Shown: piece after piece, positions 60,874-64,000 of the stretch
Layout: each line of letters opens with the position of its first letter
Position numbering within the stretch: position 1 is the first letter of the stretch
Assembly (NCBI GenBank): GCA_933822405.4
Contig: CAKOGP040000335.1
Location: 310,001 to 374,000 of the forward strand
Length of the DNA stretch: 64,000 bases
Origin: Cylindrotheca closterium
Taxonomy: Eukaryota > Bacillariophyta > Bacillariophyceae > Bacillariales > Bacillariaceae
Direction of reading: 5' to 3'
Translations under genes and position numbers: made by a program
Notes under the pieces: model-generated
Database searches by the model: none
Told to the model about the DNA's origin: nothing
What the model saw: only the letters and a program-made list of their open reading frames with translations

Positions 60874-62013
60874 ATGACGTTGCGAAACTTGGCACAAGGG
60901 GATTGCTTGAGTGGTGGCAGTAGTAGTAGTAGTAGTAATAGTAATTCTAGTACTACTACGAATGCCACCAGCGACTTGGACTGGGGAACTTCCTTTGCCT
61001 TTAGTGCCATTTGCTGTGCGGCGGCCATTATCCTCTTTTTTTCGCCCAAGGGATGCCACAGGGTGGTTCCTTCGTATTTCTTGGCGACGGGCATCTCGTA
61101 TGCAGTTTTAGGATTACGGCAAATCTTGGATGCCAAACTGTCACCAGGATTGCAGGAAGCATTGGAAATGACCTCAGATATATTCTATGGACTTGGGACC
61201 ATACTTTTGTTAGTGCTTAGCATGATGATGGTCAGCATCAATCCGCAGTCCGAATCCAAAGTCAAGATGCTTACCTTTTGGGGTCTGGTTGGAATCATTG
61301 CGGGTTTCATGTTGGTGAGCATTTTTTTAGAAGCCGAAATGGAGTCGGGAGTCCCACTGCATGCGAGCCTGTCCTTTGGTTTGTTAATCATACTCATGGC
61401 GGTATACATGTTTCACATGTGCTATGATCGGACCAAGGTCTGGCATTACATTGCCAAAGCACTGGCGGTCCTCATCATTGCCATTGAAGTCTTGTACTCT
61501 ACAATCATCGCTTCGACCGAGTGTCAAAAGTGCAGTAGTTCCTGCCAGTACTCGAGTACGGGTACCAATGCGGTCGTTCACGATGTAGTCCTCTTTTTTG
61601 GATTTAGCATCTTTGCCTGGGGGGAAGATACGAGTCCTTCCGTAACGGCTCGTGGGTTCAATCAATACGATGTGGAAGGAGTCGTGGAGGATGGGGGGAC
61701 GGAAGCGCCGGATACTTCGGTTTCGGATTGGGCCAGTGAGGATGGTGGATTGGAAACGGATATTGAAGGAAGCACATACGGTGACGATCAGCAACAATTA
61801 GAAAGGGAAGAGGGAAAGGAGGAAGAAAACGAAGTAGAAGGGGAAGACGAAGTAGAAGAGGGTTTACAAGGGGAAGTCGAAGTCTCTGTTTCCAAGGAGA
61901 ACAATAATGTTTCAAGGAAAAAAGGCAGTAGTACTGAGAATAACGAGGAGCAAGGGGACCGAAACACGAGTAACGTTCAGTTGAATGATGAAGAAGAAAT
62001 ACATGACGTTTGA
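60874..62013 (+). CDS. multi-pass membrane protein, family member 2 of 3
   Basis: A protein of 379 aa. The Ser/Asn/Thr-rich N-terminus is encoded by a run of AGT codons (60915-60950). About seven hydrophobic segments follow between 38 and 255 (for example FAFSAICCAAAIILFFSP, YGLGTILLLVLSMMMVSI, FWGLVGIIAGFMLVSIFL, LSFGLLIILMAVYMFHMCY, IAKALAVLIIAIEVLYSTII). A Cys-rich loop (TECQKCSSSCQYSS) replaces the longer one of members 1 and 3. The C-terminal 110 residues are very acidic (EEGKEEENEVEGEDEVEEG). More diverged than the other two, but order, topology and tail match. Function unknown. Confidence 0.68.
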   Translation: MTLRNLAQGDCLSGGSSSSSSNSNSSTTTNATSDLDWGTSFAFSAICCAAAIILFFSPKGCHRVVPSYFLATGISYAVLGLRQILDAKLSPGLQEALEMTSDIFYGLGTILLLVLSMMMVSINPQSESKVKMLTFWGLVGIIAGFMLVSIFLEAEMESGVPLHASLSFGLLIILMAVYMFHMCYDRTKVWHYIAKALAVLIIAIEVLYSTIIASTECQKCSSSCQYSSTGTNAVVHDVVLFFGFSIFAWGEDTSPSVTARGFNQYDVEGVVEDGGTEAPDTSVSDWASEDGGLETDIEGSTYGDDQQQLEREEGKEEENEVEGEDEVEEGLQGEVEVSVSKENNNVSRKKGSSTENNEEQGDRNTSNVQLNDEEEIHDV

Positions 62014-62816
62014 GTCACTTTTCAAAATATAAAGTGCACCAAAATCGAATATGAAGAAGCTGGTCCAGCAGTCGCAATGTTTTTGCCTGGAGTCAGTCTC
62101 GGTCCTTCCACGGCGGCGTGTCCTTCAACGATTGCTTGGAGCAGCTACCAATGCCCTTACTGGCAAACGAAAAGATTCAGTCAGTCAGTCAGTCATCCAT
62201 GTCATTTGTCTTGGAAGGTTCCGGGACCTGGTGGCAAACATGTGCCGTTGGATGAGACGATTCTGAATGATTCCTTCATTTATTCTACACGCATGCTCGC
62301 ATTTTAGAGTGCAAACTTCGCAGGGTAAAAGGTTGATTGTTCACGACAACGTCTCAAATGATGAAAAGTAACAGCGAATCAATCAATCATCACGCACCAG
62401 CCAACCCCAACAGAATGGATCACCATCCATTGTATGATGGATCCTTTTTGATTCAGTCAGTTGCTAGATTAATTAAAGTACTTCCTTTTAGATAATGGTG
62501 ATGATTTCTTGATCGTAGAGGTTGATGGTAAAGGGTATAAGAAGTACAGTACCCTCTTGATGAGTTCGGTTTTGGAAATACTGGTACATCGTGTGTACCG
62601 GTAGGAATTCCGTGCCTAAAATTTTCCGTTTGTGACGTCACGAGCAAATGTTCTCAATGCTTCGTTTTCGTGTCTTGTTCGGTGACACGACACCATGTTC
62701 TGGTCATTTCAATTGCCGAGATTTGAATCATCATCGAATGAGAACAAAACCAACGACGTGTTCTTGTTTGTTACTTTGTATTTTAATATTCACACTCCAC
62801 AAAACATTCCACGCAC

Positions 62817-62847
<31 letters not shown>

Positions 62848-62853
62848 AGTGCA
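62014..62853. other. intergenic stretch with CA microsatellite
   Basis: Contains TACCGGTA at 62596, GTACAGTA near 62548 and the CA repeat near the start of the next gene. A short run CAGTCAGTCAGTCAGT is near 62179. Short frames here are not supported. Confidence 0.5.
62813..62847. repeat. (CA)n microsatellite upstream of membrane protein gene
   Basis: About 17 CA dinucleotides end 6 bases before the preferred ATG at 62854. If the upstream ATG at 62695 were used, they would encode a THTHTH stretch; this is one reason I prefer 62854. Confidence 0.9.
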
Positions 62854-63975
62854 ATGATACAGTATGTTGACGATCATGACTGTACCGGTACTACTACCAT
62901 TACTACTACTGCAGAGTACAATTCCCCAGAGACCATGTTGACTTGGATTACCAGTCTTGCGATCATGGTACTCTGCGCGGCATCCTTTCTCAAGCTCTTT
63001 TTCATTCCGCAGACGGTTCCCAGCTCTTCCGAGACTTGCATGATTTGTGGATCCAAATTTGAAGAATATCTGGTACCAGCACTCTTTCTATCCATGGCCA
63101 ATACGTATGGAATGTTGGGGATTTTCAACTATCGAGCGTCCCAGCAAACGACGACGACGAACGACGAAGACACGGAACTGATGCAACTCATCATGAGCAT
63201 TGTGCCTTTGGTGACAAGTTTTCTAGCAGTTCTTTTGGGATTGGCCATGATGGGGGCGACTCCAACTTCCAAAATAGTGACGAGACGAGCGTTGTTTTGG
63301 ATTAGTCTGTTGAGCTTTTTTGGACTAGCGTTGATTTCCGTAGTGGAAAATGTCAACGTCTTCTCCTCCGAGGTTGATCTACATACTCTTGTCTCTATTG
63401 GAGGACTATTGGTGTTATGGGCCTTTTATATTCGCAAGGCTATCCGCGAAAAGGACCGACGATTTCATTCATTGATCAAGGCTTTGTCGGTGATGGCTTT
63501 TGTCATTAGTTGCGCCTACGAGAATATTTTCTACCCAAAATGTGATTCCTTTGAAGCCTACCAAAATTGTTTCCGAGATTGTCCACTTTCCGCAAATCAT
63601 CAGAATACAAGTGCTCTCATCAATGTTGCAGTGCTGATGGCTACCATCGGTTGGACGATATCTGAAAATTCGGTTCCCTCGATCCAAGCACCAAAGGAAT
63701 TGATTGACCCAACCGTCGCCTCTTGCGATGATTCCGCAAGTATTGACACTATTGAAGATTTTCAAGGTGTTACCCCAGATTCTATGGATTCGGAACGTTT
63801 GGGGCCAGACCTTGAATCTGGTTCTCACCACGATGATACTGACGACGACTATATTATTACCGAGGAGGAATATTCACCTTTTGACAGGGATGAGACTGAC
63901 ACTGCGGAAACTGAAGTCCCACCAATAGACGATTCTCCATCAGAGGAGTCGTCTATGATTGATGAAAAGGAGTGA
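62854..63975 (+). CDS. multi-pass membrane protein, family member 3 of 3
   Basis: A protein of 373 aa from the ATG at 62854 (MIQYVDDHDCTGTTT). An in-frame ATG at 62695 would add 53 residues, including a His/Thr run from the CA repeat, and looks unlikely. Seven hydrophobic segments occupy about 30-285 (ITSLAIMVLCAASFLKLFFIP, YLVPALFLSMANTYGML, IMSIVPLVTSFLAVLLGLAMMG, LFWISLLSFFGLALISVV, TLVSIGGLLVLWAFYI, LIKALSVMAFVISCAY). The Cys-containing loop FYPKCDSFEAYQNCFRDCPL and SENSVPSIQ match member 1. The tail is acidic (TDDDYIITEEEYSPFDRDE). It lies next to member 2 in the same orientation. Confidence 0.72.
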   Translation: MIQYVDDHDCTGTTTITTTAEYNSPETMLTWITSLAIMVLCAASFLKLFFIPQTVPSSSETCMICGSKFEEYLVPALFLSMANTYGMLGIFNYRASQQTTTTNDEDTELMQLIMSIVPLVTSFLAVLLGLAMMGATPTSKIVTRRALFWISLLSFFGLALISVVENVNVFSSEVDLHTLVSIGGLLVLWAFYIRKAIREKDRRFHSLIKALSVMAFVISCAYENIFYPKCDSFEAYQNCFRDCPLSANHQNTSALINVAVLMATIGWTISENSVPSIQAPKELIDPTVASCDDSASIDTIEDFQGVTPDSMDSERLGPDLESGSHHDDTDDDYIITEEEYSPFDRDETDTAETEVPPIDDSPSEESSMIDEKE

Positions 63976-64000
63976 ATCTGGAGGGAATCCAACCTCAAAC

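Noticed and set aside
62695..62853. Upstream ATG of membrane-family member 3
   Set aside because: It would place a CA microsatellite in the coding sequence (THTHTH). The ATG at 62854 matches the other members better.
1..64000. Bacterial origin, CRISPR arrays, tRNA or rRNA genes
   Set aside because: Spliceosomal introns and plastid presequences show a nuclear genome of a complex-plastid alga. I saw no regularly spaced repeats with unique spacers and no cloverleaf or rRNA sequence by eye; a tRNAscan-type run would settle tRNAs.

Overview
This window reads as nuclear DNA of a diatom, probably a pennate one. The evidence is a fucoxanthin-chlorophyll light-harvesting protein, plastid precursors with a signal peptide ending in an ASAF-like motif (light-harvesting protein, 3-isopropylmalate dehydrogenase, RibD-like protein), a thylakoid-type CtpA protease, GT-AG introns mostly 59-140 bases long, and several copies of the DUF6824 family typical of diatoms. 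Many longest open frames begin at GTG or TTG. I moved these to the first sensible ATG and rebuilt spliced genes by hand, checking that phases match at every junction. All family names come from motif recognition, not from searches.

Layout. 0-3.4 kb: a membrane protein of unknown function, then a tandem pair of zinc-ribbon/LiaF-like proteins. 3.4-6.8 kb (-): a kinesin-14-like protein that splicing joins to an N-terminal PH-like domain. 7.5-13.4 kb: TFIIS, a light-harvesting protein, an Arl8-type GTPase (4 exons), and a five-exon RibD/PyrR-like riboflavin enzyme whose deaminase half has lost its zinc ligands. 13.4-17.3 kb: gene-poor, with one mitochondrial-looking small protein, a possible frameshifted relic and a 103-bp tandem repeat. 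17.3-25.8 kb: a DUF6824 protein, a patatin-like lipase, a DHX29-type helicase (5 exons) and a membrane protein. 25.9-26.5 kb: a broken DUF6824 gene.

27-47 kb looks like a signalling neighbourhood. Two paralogous membrane guanylate cyclase-phosphodiesterase fusions lie in opposite orientation about 12 kb apart. Between them are a type II membrane LRR protein, a SMYD-type SET protein, a YecM-family protein, and an array of three CRAL-TRIO + DUF6824 genes: two intact three-exon copies and one relic. The cyclase-PDE fusions could both make and destroy cGMP. The CRAL-TRIO/DUF6824 proteins would couple a lipid-binding fold to a putative DNA-binding domain. That these genes work together is only inference from position.

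47-64 kb: a divergent inverted repeat, a 1757-residue disordered scaffold-like protein with repeated SVKSL-type motifs and an acidic DF-rich tail, a luminal glycosyltransferase-like protein, thylakoid CtpA, plastid LeuB, and three paralogs of a multi-pass membrane family. I saw no rRNA, tRNA, CRISPR or autonomous transposon.
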